From a bacterium (GTDB taxonomy: Bacteria > Bacillota > Clostridia > Lachnospirales > Lachnospiraceae), in NCBI GenBank assembly GCA_030535455.1, contig JAUNJY010000040.1, forward strand, positions 4,535 through 40,406: a DNA stretch of 35,872 nt, written 5' to 3'. A program made the position numbers and the translations under genes. Positions 8,173 to 17,284 of the stretch are shown here, one piece after another. The notes beneath the pieces were generated by a model. It ran no database searches and was not told the DNA's origin. It saw only the letters and a list, made by a program, of their open reading frames with translations. Within the stretch, counting starts at the first letter, position 1, and every line of letters starts with the position of its first letter.

Positions 8173-9546
8173 CTATGCGTTCATGCATTTTTCAATTGCT
8201 GCTTCAAAGATATTTAAACCAGCCTCTAATTGTTCATCAGTGATTACAAGTGGAGCTAAGAAACGTACTACGTTGCCATAAGTTCCAGCACCTTCAATGA
8301 GTAAGCCATGTCCGGCACATTCATTGATGATTGCTGAAGTAAGTTCTGGAGCAGGTTCTTTTGTTTCTTTATCTTTAACGAACTCAATACCGATCATTCC
8401 GCCAAGTCCTCTGATATCTCCTACTACTGGATATTTCTTCATCCATTCATAATAGCGAGTGGATACGATTTCACCGATATCTAAAGAACGGTCTGCCAAA
8501 TGGTCACGTTCCATAATTTCGATTGTCTTTAAGGATGCTGCACATGCAAGTGGGTTACCACAGTAAGTACCACCAATGGTTCCTGGCGCTGGAGCTTCCA
8601 TAATTTCATCTCTTGCGATGATTGCAGATAATGGAACACCTGCTGCAATAGATTTTGCTGTTGCAATAATATCTGGCTGAACACCAGCTTCTTTCCAGTA
8701 CTCAGAAGCAAACATTCTTCCTGTTCTGCAGAAACCAGATTGTACTTCATCTGCAATTAAAAGGATGCCGTTTTCATCACAGATTTTACGAACTGCCTGT
8801 ACCCATTCGATTGGAGCTGGAATAAATCCGCCTTCCCCTTGAAGTGGTTCTACTACCATTGCTGCAATGGTATCTGCTGCTGCACATTGTTCAAATACTG
8901 CTTTAATTGAGTCAATATAGTAATCCACTGCTTTTTCTTGTGGCATTCCTTCTGGATTGCGGTAGAAATATGGGAATTGTGCTCTGAATACGCCGTATGG
9001 GAAAGGTCCCATATCTTTTGCATATGCTTTTTTACTTGTCATAGACATGGTAAGTAATGTTCTTCCATGAAATGCTCCAGAGAATACAATGATATTTTGT
9101 CTCTTTGTATAGGCTTTTGCAATCTTAACTGCATTTTCATCTGCTTCTGCACCACTGTTTGCAAAGAATACTTTTTTGTGATCACCTTTGACTGGAGCAA
9201 TGCTTGCTAATTTTTCTGCTAAAGTAACATATCCTTCATGAGTAACTACATTGAACATGCCATGAAAATATTTTTCTGCTTGTTCTTTTACTGCTTCTAC
9301 TACTTCTGGCTGAGAGAAACCGATATTTAATACGCCTACGCCACCGATCCAGTCTAAGAATTTATTGCCATCTACATCTTCGATCATTGCGCCTTCGCCT
9401 CGTTCAATTACCACTGGGTAGCCACAACGAATTGCTGTTGGTACTGCATCAGCTCTTCGATCAATGATTGCCTGAGCTTTTGGCCCTGGTAAAGTCTCTG
9501 TAGTGATTTCTGGTAAAGCGGTTCCTAATGTTTTTGTTTCTAACAT
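8173..9546 (-). CDS. gabT: 4-aminobutyrate aminotransferase (class III PLP aminotransferase)
   Basis: 457 aa, full length. FANSGAEADENAVKIA is at 128-143, the PLP-ring-binding DEVQSGFCRTG at 266-276 and the Schiff-base lysine K298 in ATAKSIAAGVPLSA. Expected reaction: GABA + 2-oxoglutarate to succinic semialdehyde + glutamate, in the cytoplasm. The ATG is preceded by AGGAGG. A permease follows and 4-hydroxybutyrate dehydrogenase lies 3.3 kb upstream, together giving the opening of the clostridial GABA fermentation route. The CoA-transferase and 4-hydroxybutyryl-CoA dehydratase needed to reach crotonyl-CoA are not in the window. Another omega-amine substrate cannot be excluded. Confidence 0.88.
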   Translation of the reverse strand: MLETKTLGTALPEITTETLPGPKAQAIIDRRADAVPTAIRCGYPVVIERGEGAMIEDVDGNKFLDWIGGVGVLNIGFSQPEVVEAVKEQAEKYFHGMFNVVTHEGYVTLAEKLASIAPVKGDHKKVFFANSGAEADENAVKIAKAYTKRQNIIVFSGAFHGRTLLTMSMTSKKAYAKDMGPFPYGVFRAQFPYFYRNPEGMPQEKAVDYYIDSIKAVFEQCAAADTIAAMVVEPLQGEGGFIPAPIEWVQAVRKICDENGILLIADEVQSGFCRTGRMFASEYWKEAGVQPDIIATAKSIAAGVPLSAIIARDEIMEAPAPGTIGGTYCGNPLACAASLKTIEIMERDHLADRSLDIGEIVSTRYYEWMKKYPVVGDIRGLGGMIGIEFVKDKETKEPAPELTSAIINECAGHGLLIEGAGTYGNVVRFLAPLVITDEQLEAGLNIFEAAIEKCMNA

Positions 9547-9595
9547 AATGAATTCCTCCTGTATGGTTAATTTTATTTATTTACTGATTATGTCA

Positions 9596-9655
9596 AGCGA
9601 CCTCTTCCTTTCCGGTGAGTGCGCATTGTGCATCCGTCTTTCAGGGTGCTTTTTT
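9596..9655. repeat. Interspersed repeat, copy 1 (gabT leader)
   Basis: About 60 nt that aligns without gaps to 30997-31057 with about 75% identity. The shared core is AGCGAC, then TCCTTTC, GTGAGTGCGCAT and a small hairpin ending in a T-run. On the minus strand it lies in the gabT 5' leader, 50-110 nt upstream of the ATG. The hairpin (GCATCC/GGGTGC, 9630-9649) has the loop GTCTTTCA. Not a family I can name. Confidence 0.6.
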
Positions 9656-9695
9656 ATTTCCTTGGAAACCCATTAACAACAGATTTCCTAGGCAA

Positions 9696-9749
9696 TAAAA
9701 AATGGCACGACAGTAGGAGCTTTCTCATGTGCAACTCCTTTGTCGTACC
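9696..9749 (-). terminator. Strong hairpin with T-run upstream of gabT (attenuator or terminator)
   Basis: On the minus strand GGTACGACAAAGGAG (9749-9735) pairs with CTCCTACTGTCGTGCC (9719-9704) and is followed by ATTTTTTATT. It lies after the gltX terminator and before gabT, so it most likely acts on a gabT leader transcript. A -10-like TATACA is at 9756-9751 on the minus strand, but I see no good -35; the promoter may need an activator. Confidence 0.6.
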
Positions 9750-9882
9750 ATGTGTATATTGTGCCATAACCATGCCGTCCTTGAAATATACCTGTAACAC
9801 AAGGATTGGTTCTATAGTTTGTGCTGAGTGCACAACTGTTTTTCCACGTTGCTTCATTGCCGACAAATACTCTTATGAAAGC
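9750..9882 (-). other. Non-coding gap between the gltX terminator and the gabT leader
   Basis: A minus-strand frame of 70 codons spans part of this stretch (9866-9654) but runs through the attenuator hairpin, has no ribosome site and resembles nothing known to me. I treat the stretch as promoter/leader DNA of gabT. Confidence 0.4.
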
Positions 9883-9912
9883 AAAAAAGTACCCCTATTG
9901 GAGTACTTTTTA
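9883..9912. terminator. Terminator after gltX
   Basis: AAAAAGTACCCC and GGAGTACTTTTT form an inverted repeat with a 4-nt loop and T-runs on both strands. It starts 9 nt downstream of the gltX stop. Confidence 0.8.
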
Positions 9913-9920
9913 TGCGGTGT

Positions 9921-11594
9921 TTACTTTGTGGAAGCAACGACCTGGTTCATGGACAGCGTTATTCTGTCTCTCATCTGTCCCTCTCCCATAATCTGAATGA
10001 TGCTCCAAAGATCTGGGGTGTTCTCATAACCGGTAACTGCAATACGGATGATTTCTGCAATGTCAGTCACACTTCCAGGATATGCTTCTTTATTTTTCTT
10101 ATAGGCTTTCATATCAGTTGCAAACTGATGGTCTGCTGCAATCTTCTTTACCTTCTCAAACCATGCAGAGTTATCGTCATTAAAGTCAAAGGTCTTAAGA
10201 TATGCATGTAAGACACTAGAAACCAGTTCTTTGTCGTAATGGTATTCTGATGCCACCTCTTTAGGCATTTCAAATAAATAAGCAAGCATAGAAAAGACTT
10301 GTTTCGCATAAATAAAGTCTTTTCTTCTTCGTTTCGCCTGCGTTCCCATATAAAGACGTAAGATAGACATCATTTTTTCTTGATCGGCAAACCAAACCTT
10401 TGCCTGTTCTGGCTCATTTTCCACTGCCCAAGTATGTAAAAACTTATATACTTCTTCTTCGGATAGCTTGGAAAACTCATTTTTACAAACGCTGTGCAGC
10501 TTATCTTTATCAAACAAGGCGCCTGACTGGCTCATCTTCTCCACTGAAAATGGGAATTCATTAATGTCCTTATCCGGATATTTTTCATGCCATTCTTCAA
10601 AATTAGAATTTAGAAGGGTCATTAGATATACTTTCATGCAATATGGATGATAGCCATCTTTTCTATAGTAATCCAGGGAAAGCTCAGGGTCTTTACGCTT
10701 GGATAGTTTTCGTTTTCCGCCTGTTTCTTCATCAAACTTCATAAGGTGGGCCGTATGTCCATAAGCTGGCATCTTAAATCCTAGTAAATGAAACAGTTCG
10801 TAGTGGATGGGAGCGCTGTCTAACCATTCTACTCCCCTTATAACCATGGTGGTTCGCATTAAATGGTCATCCACTGCATGGGCAAAATGATAGGTTGGTA
10901 TGCCATCTGACTTTAACAAAACAATATCATGAATATTTTCAGGAAGACGGATTTTTCCCTTGATCTTATCCTCAAATACAATTTCCTTGTCCGGGGAGCC
11001 TTGGGAACGAAGTCGTAATACAAAGCTTAAGCCCTCCTCTAACCTTTCCTTAATCTGTTCGATCGTTAGGTCTCTGCAGGTTGCATACTTTCCATAGTAG
11101 CCAGTCAGTTCTTTTGCTTCTTCCTGTTCTTCTCTGACCTTATTAAGTTCCTCTGCTGTACAAAAGCAAGGGTAAGCAAGACCTTGTTCCACTAAACGTT
11201 TTGCATACGCATGGTAAATCTGCACCCTCTGTCTTTGAAAATAAGGGCCATAAGTGTTTTGTGGCGCCTCTGCCTTATATCCTGCACCTTCATCAAATTC
11301 AATATCAAAATATCTTAGTACGTTGATGATGGTTTCTACTGCCCCGTCCACCTTACGTTTTTCGTCCGTATCCTCGATTCGAAGATAGAACACGCCGTCT
11401 GTGGTATGGGCAATCCTCTCATCTGCCAGGGCACTGTATAGGTTTCCAAGATGGATAAATCCAGTTGGACTTGGCGCCATTCTGGTCACCTGGGCATTAT
11501 TTTTCAACTTTCTATAAGGGAACTTCTCTTCATAATATTCTGGTGTTTCTACATCCTTGTCGAATAAAATACTTGCTAATTCTTTATAATCCAT
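9921..11594 (-). CDS. gltX: Glutamyl-tRNA synthetase
   Basis: 557 aa, class I synthetase. HIGH-type motif PSPTGFIHLGN is at residues 42-52, the catalytic-domain segment LRIEDTDEKR near 96 and the KMSKS-type motif KRKLSKRKD near 296-304. The C-terminal half is the anticodon-binding region. It charges tRNA-Glu (possibly also tRNA-Gln if the organism uses GatCAB). The start is supported by AGGAGG 7 nt upstream. It is divergent from the PucR-type regulator, with under 100 nt between the two start codons, and ends in its own terminator. It is somewhat longer than the classical ~490 aa enzyme. Confidence 0.9.
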   Translation of the reverse strand: MDYKELASILFDKDVETPEYYEEKFPYRKLKNNAQVTRMAPSPTGFIHLGNLYSALADERIAHTTDGVFYLRIEDTDEKRKVDGAVETIINVLRYFDIEFDEGAGYKAEAPQNTYGPYFQRQRVQIYHAYAKRLVEQGLAYPCFCTAEELNKVREEQEEAKELTGYYGKYATCRDLTIEQIKERLEEGLSFVLRLRSQGSPDKEIVFEDKIKGKIRLPENIHDIVLLKSDGIPTYHFAHAVDDHLMRTTMVIRGVEWLDSAPIHYELFHLLGFKMPAYGHTAHLMKFDEETGGKRKLSKRKDPELSLDYYRKDGYHPYCMKVYLMTLLNSNFEEWHEKYPDKDINEFPFSVEKMSQSGALFDKDKLHSVCKNEFSKLSEEEVYKFLHTWAVENEPEQAKVWFADQEKMMSILRLYMGTQAKRRRKDFIYAKQVFSMLAYLFEMPKEVASEYHYDKELVSSVLHAYLKTFDFNDDNSAWFEKVKKIAADHQFATDMKAYKKNKEAYPGSVTDIAEIIRIAVTGYENTPDLWSIIQIMGEGQMRDRITLSMNQVVASTK

Positions 11595-11612
11595 CTTATT
11601 TCCTCCTATTTC

Positions 11613-11641
11613 TTGTTTATGAACCCAATATATGCTAGACT
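11613..11641 (+). promoter_or_regulatory. Possible promoter of the PucR-type regulator
   Basis: TTGTTT (11613-11618), 17-nt spacer, TAGACT (11636-11641). Only moderate matches; it lies about 50 nt upstream of the chosen ATG. Confidence 0.4.
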
Positions 11642-11688
11642 TAGCGATAAATAAATTTACACTAATAAATATAAGAAAGGATTCTTCT

Positions 11689-12876
11689 ATGGCTTTAACA
11701 TTAAATGAAATACTGGTTACGTCTAAATCAAAGTATCGGCTGACTCAGCTTTGTGGTGAAAATGGTCTTAACAATGTGGTCAGCTGGGTTTACATCTCAG
11801 AAGATATTTCTACTGCCAGCTTCTTAAAGGGCGGAGAGCTGATTATTACAACCGGCGTCAGCTGCCGGACTCCTACCTGGCTTTACGATTTTACAAAAAC
11901 GGTCATTGAACAAGGCACTTGCGGCCTGATTCTCAATATCGGAACCTACATAAAAGAAGAAGACATCACTGAGGATCTGATTTCCTTATGTGAAGCTCAT
12001 TCTTTTCCGTTGTTTACCATGCCTTGGGAAACGCATATCTATGATATCACCAGAGACTACTACAACCGAATCTTAATTGACTCCCAGACCGACACAGTCA
12101 TAACCAATGCCTTTTTAAGTGTGATCCGCAATACAGAAGCGCTTGCACAGGTAGTCGAGGTGCTAGAACAATATAATTATACTGTAACTGGTTCTTACAG
12201 TGCTTGCGTCGTAAATTACACTGCGGATGCCTCATTCCTGACTCCTAGTTCTGAGGAACTGCATCCTAAGATCCAGGCACTTATGAAACGTTTTGTAAAA
12301 CGTAATCATCTGAACTGCCATATCATCCTATATAAAAATGATTTCCTCTTAATTTTCCATGATGAAGAGCTTTCTTCACTTACAAAATATATGGAACAAT
12401 TACTTGATGCTTTGTCTTCTGCCTTTGAAGGAGTAAACTTCCACATTGGGATTGGCAGCATGGTAGATGACCTTACTAAACTGTCGACTAGCTATCAGCG
12501 TGGTATGGCCGCCTTGTCTATGTCCCATTTTCATGATAAGCAGCTTTACCGATATGACGATATGGGATTTTTAAAAATTCTTCTTTCGGCCAATGACAAA
12601 GAGTTATTGACCAACTATATGAATGATCATTTAAAAAAGATCATGGATTACGATGCTATACATAATACTGAGTATTTAGAAACTTTACATAATTATTTAC
12701 TTCATAATGGAAGCATTCAGCTGATTGCAGGCGCAATGTTCTGTCACCGTAATACGGTCAACTATCGCATCCATGTAATCAAAGACGTTCTTGATTTTGA
12801 CCTGGATTCCACAGATGTCCGCTTTAACCTGATGGTCTCCTTTGCAATTAAAGAATACTTAGAGGTCCTGGCCTAA
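11689..12876 (+). CDS. PucR-family transcriptional regulator
   Basis: About 395 aa. The N-terminal PucR ligand-sensing domain begins at MALTLNEILVTSK. A GGDEF-like CdaR middle domain follows. The C-terminal PucR HTH_30 domain has the typical LLHNGSIQLIAGAMFCHRNT, where the helix-turn-helix pattern is followed by N.V.YR. The start at 11689 is preferred over 11632 because GAAAGGA lies just upstream and the domain starts there. This family commonly activates catabolic genes for purines, amino acids or GABA in Firmicutes and Actinobacteria. Standing between gltX/gabT and 4hbD, the only transcription factor in the window is a natural candidate to control the GABA genes; this is inference. Confidence 0.85.
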   Translation: MALTLNEILVTSKSKYRLTQLCGENGLNNVVSWVYISEDISTASFLKGGELIITTGVSCRTPTWLYDFTKTVIEQGTCGLILNIGTYIKEEDITEDLISLCEAHSFPLFTMPWETHIYDITRDYYNRILIDSQTDTVITNAFLSVIRNTEALAQVVEVLEQYNYTVTGSYSACVVNYTADASFLTPSSEELHPKIQALMKRFVKRNHLNCHIILYKNDFLLIFHDEELSSLTKYMEQLLDALSSAFEGVNFHIGIGSMVDDLTKLSTSYQRGMAALSMSHFHDKQLYRYDDMGFLKILLSANDKELLTNYMNDHLKKIMDYDAIHNTEYLETLHNYLLHNGSIQLIAGAMFCHRNTVNYRIHVIKDVLDFDLDSTDVRFNLMVSFAIKEYLEVLA

Positions 12877-12893
12877 AAGCTGACCTCTACTCT
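12861..12893. terminator. Weak hairpin between converging pucR-type gene and 4hbD
   Basis: AGAGGTC (12861-12867) and GACCTCT (12882-12888) form a 7-bp stem over the stop codon of the regulator, followed by ACTCTTTTA. The T-run is poor, so termination is uncertain. Confidence 0.4.
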
Positions 12894-12894
12894 T

Positions 12895-14010
12895 TTAGTA
12901 AAGCTCTTTATAGATCGCAAGTACGGTGTCGCGAGTAAGCTCCACGTAGTTATTTGCCATAAGGCGTCCTTGCTTTTCCATTACGGTTGTCGTAAATACT
13001 TCTAATTCTTCTTCTTTTACTCCATACTCATGAAGCGGTTTCTTTGTAATGATATGATTTAATAAGGTTTCGATTTCTTCATATACTTCGGTGTCCTTAC
13101 ATCCAAGGATGCCGGCTAAGTATGTATTTAATTCTGTGATGCTGCCGTTAGGATCAAGCTTTTGATATGTTTTGTAAACGCCTGTGAACATGGCATAATT
13201 TGCTTCTCCATGGGCTACATGGTAGGCTGCTCCTAGTGGGTAACTCATGGCATGGACTGCTGCACAGCCTGCATTACCAAATGCAATTCCTGCGTAAGTG
13301 CTTGCCACTAATAAATCCCCAAGTAACGGAATTCTTGCTTCCTCACCATCTCTTACGATCACTTTATATGCTTCTAAAATTAATTCCATTGCTTTTAATG
13401 AGAACATTTTTGTAAATGGATTTGCCTTTGGTGAGGTAAAGGATTCGATGGAATGGATTAAGGCGTCGATGGAACTTGTTGCAAAGAACTTAAATGGCAA
13501 GTCATGAAGAAGCTCTGGAATTAAGACTGCATCATCTGCATACAATTCCTCTACTGCCAGTCCCATTTTTGTATTTTTTGTAGTTAACTCTAAAATAGAG
13601 ATATTGGTCACTTCAGAACCGGTTCCACATGTGGTTGGTACCAGGATCAACTCTTTCTCTTTTGCAATCTCAAGCTTTTTGTCGTATAAGTCTACTACCG
13701 GCGATATGTTCTTTAATGCAAATAACTTTGCAACGTCTAAAATTGTACCTCCGCCAATTGCAAAGACACGTGCGTAGTCTAAGTCTTTGATATCGTTGTA
13801 AATACCTTCTACCATAAGGTCGGTAGGCTCACCTGCTCCGTAATTTCTATAATTAATTACAGTTGCTCCTTCTACTTTTTCTTTTAAGAATTTTCCGTAA
13901 GTAGAACCGCTTGCAAATACCAAATCTCCCTGGCCAATCTTATATTCTGATAAAAACTCAGTTACTGTATCAAATTGTTTAATTGTTGGTTTTACGCTAA
14001 ATTGTTTCAT
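12895..14010 (-). CDS. 4hbD: 4-hydroxybutyrate dehydrogenase (iron-containing alcohol dehydrogenase)
   Basis: 371 aa, the length I recall for the Clostridium kluyveri/C. aminobutyricum enzyme, and recognisably similar over its whole length. Matching landmarks are FAIGGGTILDVAKL, LVPTTCGTGSEVTN, ATSSIDALIHSIESF and FGNAGCAAVHAMSYPLGAAYH. The histidines in the last segments and in HGEAN are the metal ligands of iron alcohol dehydrogenases. Expected reaction: succinic semialdehyde + NADH to 4-hydroxybutyrate + NAD+. Together with gabT and the permease it gives GABA to 4-hydroxybutyrate. AGAAGGAGAA precedes the ATG. A long leader (about 180 nt) with stacked hairpins precedes it. Confidence 0.9.
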   Translation of the reverse strand: MKQFSVKPTIKQFDTVTEFLSEYKIGQGDLVFASGSTYGKFLKEKVEGATVINYRNYGAGEPTDLMVEGIYNDIKDLDYARVFAIGGGTILDVAKLFALKNISPVVDLYDKKLEIAKEKELILVPTTCGTGSEVTNISILELTTKNTKMGLAVEELYADDAVLIPELLHDLPFKFFATSSIDALIHSIESFTSPKANPFTKMFSLKAMELILEAYKVIVRDGEEARIPLLGDLLVASTYAGIAFGNAGCAAVHAMSYPLGAAYHVAHGEANYAMFTGVYKTYQKLDPNGSITELNTYLAGILGCKDTEVYEEIETLLNHIITKKPLHEYGVKEEELEVFTTTVMEKQGRLMANNYVELTRDTVLAIYKELY

Positions 14011-14071
14011 ATTTGGTTTCTCCTTCTAAATAATTATCTGGTTTTAATAATGTATGTGTTTCGCACACTTT

Positions 14072-14088
14072 GCCCTGTCTTCTAGGGC
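14072..14088. other. Small hairpin in the 4hbD leader
   Basis: GCCCT (14072-14076) pairs with AGGGC (14084-14088) around GTCTTCT. It corresponds in position and loop to the small hairpins at 9630-9649 (loop GTCTTTCA) and about 31032-31049 in the related elements. Confidence 0.5.
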
Positions 14089-14145
14089 ACTTTTAATTTA
14101 TAGGAGGCTGCTCGAAGAGACGTATCCTATAAACTAAAAAAATGC
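14087..14145. repeat. Interspersed hairpin repeat, copy 2 (4hbD leader)
   Basis: Long inverted repeat GCACTTTTAATTTATAGGA ... TCCTATAAACTAAAAAAATGC around the loop GGCTGCTCGAAGAGACGTA. The inner 27 nt (14102-14128) match 31064-31090 at 25 of 27 positions. It sits in the minus-strand leader of 4hbD, directly after the hairpin at 14143-14176, whose T-run forms one arm of this hairpin. The two structures are therefore mutually exclusive. Confidence 0.6.
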
Positions 14146-14176
14146 GGCAACAAAGCTATATGGCTTCATTGTCACA
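14136..14176 (-). terminator. Hairpin with T-run at the start of the 4hbD leader
   Basis: Minus strand: TGTGACAATGAAGC (14176-14163) pairs with GCTTTGTTGCCGCA (14156-14143), with wobbles, followed by TTTTTTT. It lies about 15-20 nt after the predicted start site of the 4hbD transcript, so it may be an attenuator. It could also stop read-through from CRISPR array 1. Confidence 0.6.
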
Positions 14177-14198
14177 TTTTTAATCTCTCTATTTTAGT

Positions 14199-14207
14199 AT
14201 TATACCA
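14199..14207 (-). promoter_or_regulatory. Extended -10 promoter for 4hbD
   Basis: Minus strand TGGTATAAT (14207-14199), a perfect extended -10; no clear -35. The start should fall near 14192, giving a ~180-nt leader before the ATG at 14010. Confidence 0.55.
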
Positions 14208-14342
14208 GTGTTTTTTTCAATAGATATGGGATGTAAATACAAACCTAAGGTGGATTCTTGGGCTTGGAGCACAAAAGATGTATACAGGGTTTAAATTATA
14301 TTAAGCTGTCTATGTTATTTAGCCATACATATATATACGAGT

Positions 14343-15805
14343 ATTTCAAAACATCCTATGTTAAGGTTCTATAAAGTACAATTTGCAGCGTGCAAAATTC
14401 TTCCCTTAATTTCAAAACATCCTATGTTAAGGTTCTATTGCTATAAATGTGGATAGTTCTTGCATCTCCAGTTATTTCAAAACATGCTATGTTAAGGTTC
14501 TATGAAGCAACCTGATTTGTTTGGTCAATGTCCATTGGAATTTCAAAACATCCTATCTTAAGGTTCTATCCGTTAGCATTTGTTTTTATTAATTTACTGG
14601 AAGCATTTCAAAACATCCTATGTTAAGGTTCTATATTTTATCATACTTATCAATTAAGCTCCTACTTGATTTCAAAACATCCTATGTTAAGGTTCTATGA
14701 TAATAAGATATAAAAATTAACAGAGGTAATGATAATTTCAAAACATCCTATGTTAAGGTTCTATTGTTACAGTGGCTTAAAGTGCAACGGGTACTGGAAT
14801 TTCAAAACATCCTATGTTAAGGTTCTATAGGCAGGACCAGAGGCAATTACTCCAATTGACAAATATTTCAAAACATCCTATGTTAAGGTTCTATCATGTG
14901 AAATGACTTACGATTTTAGACCATTATCATTATTTCAAAACATCCTATGTTAAGGTTCTATTAATATGGCTTGCTTTTCTCTTGTTTCTTTACTGATTTC
15001 AAAACATCCTATGTTAAGGTTCTATAAGTATTGCGTTCTTACTAAACGCGTTATAAGGCATTTCAAAACATCCTATGTTAAGGTTCTATTCAGTGCTGAC
15101 ACGCACGTAGCAAGCTGTCCTCAATTTCAAAACATCCTATGTTAAGGTTCTATATAAAAAAAGCTAAAAAGAATTATATTCCGGACAATTTCAAAACATC
15201 CTATGTTAAGGTTCTATCTGTTACTAGGAGCAGGTGCATACTTCAAAGATTTATTTCAAAACATCCTATGTTAAGGTTCTATGGATAAGTCAAAAATGAA
15301 ACTGTTACATAGACATTTATTTCAAAACATCCTATGTTAAGGTTCTATACATTAGATTACTTCGAGGCATTGGATAAGGAGCATTTCAAAACATCCTATG
15401 TTAAGGTTCTATGTTTTTTGAGCTTCTATGCCTGCTACTGATGTTTATTTCAAAACATCCTATGTTAAGGTTCTATTTCTTAATGAGAGGTAACAAACAT
15501 GCATACTTTGCAAATTTCAAAACATCCTATGTTAAGGTTCTATGAATGGACTTCCTTAACAACTTGCCAATGTTAATCGAATTTCAAAACATCCTATGTT
15601 AAGGTTCTATGGAAAATCAAAAAAATGCAATGTCATTATTCTTAAATTTCAAAACATCCTATGTTAAGGTTCTATAAATTCGAGCAGATTATTAAGGCTT
15701 ACAAGAAGGCATTTCAAAACATCCTATGTTAAGGTTCTATCTTCATAAATGTATCTGCATTGTATCCATAAGCCAATTTCAAAACATCCTATGTTAAGGT
15801 TCTAT
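14343..15805 (-). CRISPR. CRISPR array 1 (23 repeats, 22 spacers), type I-B
   Basis: 30-nt repeats begin every 64-67 nt (14343, 14409, 14474, 14540, 14605 ... 15711, 15776); spacers are 34-37 nt. Plus-strand repeat: ATTTCAAAACAT, CCTA, TGTTAAGG, TTCTAT. Repeat 3 (14474) carries one G change and repeat 4 (14540) one C change, both at the low-coordinate end, which marks the old end. The leader therefore lies on the right and the array is transcribed on the minus strand. In that orientation AACAT/ATGTT form a 5-bp hairpin and the 8-nt 5' handle would be UUUGAAAU. Confidence 0.98.
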
Positions 15806-15976
15806 CCACGTATTTAGGCATTTCCTCAATATATGTATAGCCCAGGATCATAGTTAAACAAGGCTTTTATGTTTTTTTACCAGCCAGTCTTCATTTTTTT
15901 CTTGTTTTAATAATATAGCCTAAATACAGTATAAACTAGGGGATAATACTTATTTTACATTTTTTGCGCTTGGTAA
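15806..15976 (-). promoter_or_regulatory. Leader of CRISPR array 1
   Basis: AT-rich, non-coding, between array 1 and cas2. On the minus strand GGCTGGTAAAAAAA (15885-15872) starts 80 nt from the first repeat, and TATACA (15839-15834) is a -10-like box 30 nt from it, with TTGTTT 16 nt further upstream. Both elements recur at the same distances in the array 2 leader. Confidence 0.75.
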
Positions 15977-16270
<294 letters not shown>

Positions 16271-17269
16271 TTAGACTCCCTCCTTGATTGAATAAGGAAT
16301 AAACTCTTGATCTTCTAGAATATATTTTATTAATTTATAGCAGTCTAGTTTCATTGCTGTTCTGTAACTTACCTTTCTTTTTAACTTTGAATGCAAAAAG
16401 ATACTCTCCATTCGTTCCTCAAATGCCTCAATAAATATTTTTCTTCCTTCTTCATTTAGCAAGCAGTAATTTACTTTCTTATCAAAATGCTTTTCAACTT
16501 GGATACGTCTATTATTTACTAAATCAAATATTGTTCGAAAAACTATGATTGGCTTAAACACCTCACATAGATCTAAGCTTAATGAAAATCTTCCTTCTGA
16601 TGGTTCATGTAAAAAGCTTATTCTTTGATCAAGATGTGTTTGATATATTGCTGCTATTGTTTTTGTATACAATAATGAATTTCCAAAAGATATGAGCGCG
16701 TTTATTGGATTATCAGGCGGACGTTTAACTCGTTTGTTCATAAGAAACTCTTGTGGTAAATAATATTGAAATGTCGAATAAAATCGTTGCCACAAATCTC
16801 CTTCTGCCCCCAATACTTGCTTTATATTATCTGCCTGCTCGATCTGATTATTTAGATTTATTTTTATCCAATCTAATGTTTCTTTCACCTCTTTTTTATC
16901 ATGTTTATAATAGTGATAAAGTACCTCATAAATGTTTACTCCAATTCCCTTTACTATTGCCTTTGCTACAATTATTCTTTTTTTATCAAACGCTTCTACT
17001 TGCTTTACAAGCAGTCTTCCACTACAGTAATGCTCTTTGGGATAAAATGTGCCGCTATAGCCTTGATAATAATTAAAGAAATGTACAATAACATGGTTTT
17101 GTGATAGAAAATCAAGTAATTTTGTATTTATCCCTACTTCATTCATACAATAGATTTCCCTTGTATTTTCAATTGGTATGTACACATTTTTGCCCTCTTT
17201 TCGAAAACAGAGCGAATTATCCTTTCGACTAAGCTCTCCCATTGAAGTAATATATCTTGTACTTCCCAC
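16271..17269 (-). CDS. cas1: CRISPR integrase Cas1
   Basis: 332 aa, type I-B Cas1. The N-terminal segment MGSTRYITSMGELSRKDNSL is typical. The catalytic metal ligands are visible: E156 in GAEGD, H221 in FLHEPSEG and D233/E236 in SLDLCEVFKP. It integrates new spacers at the leader-repeat junction with Cas2. The start codon is GTG at 17269, preceded by GGGAGTGAGG and 15 nt after the cas4 stop. The protein looks intact. Confidence 0.97.
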   Translation of the reverse strand: MGSTRYITSMGELSRKDNSLCFRKEGKNVYIPIENTREIYCMNEVGINTKLLDFLSQNHVIVHFFNYYQGYSGTFYPKEHYCSGRLLVKQVEAFDKKRIIVAKAIVKGIGVNIYEVLYHYYKHDKKEVKETLDWIKINLNNQIEQADNIKQVLGAEGDLWQRFYSTFQYYLPQEFLMNKRVKRPPDNPINALISFGNSLLYTKTIAAIYQTHLDQRISFLHEPSEGRFSLSLDLCEVFKPIIVFRTIFDLVNNRRIQVEKHFDKKVNYCLLNEEGRKIFIEAFEERMESIFLHSKLKRKVSYRTAMKLDCYKLIKYILEDQEFIPYSIKEGV

Positions 17270-17284
17270 AGCCTCACTCCCATT

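Noticed and set aside
9596-9660. Glycine riboswitch or SRP RNA in the gabT leader repeat
   Set aside because: Some short motifs look similar (CCGGAAAGGAAG, CTGAAAGACAGATG), but the conserved core of neither RNA is present.
9654-9866. 70-codon minus-strand frame between gltX and gabT
   Set aside because: It runs through a strong hairpin with T-run, has no ribosome site and resembles no family; better explained as gabT leader DNA.
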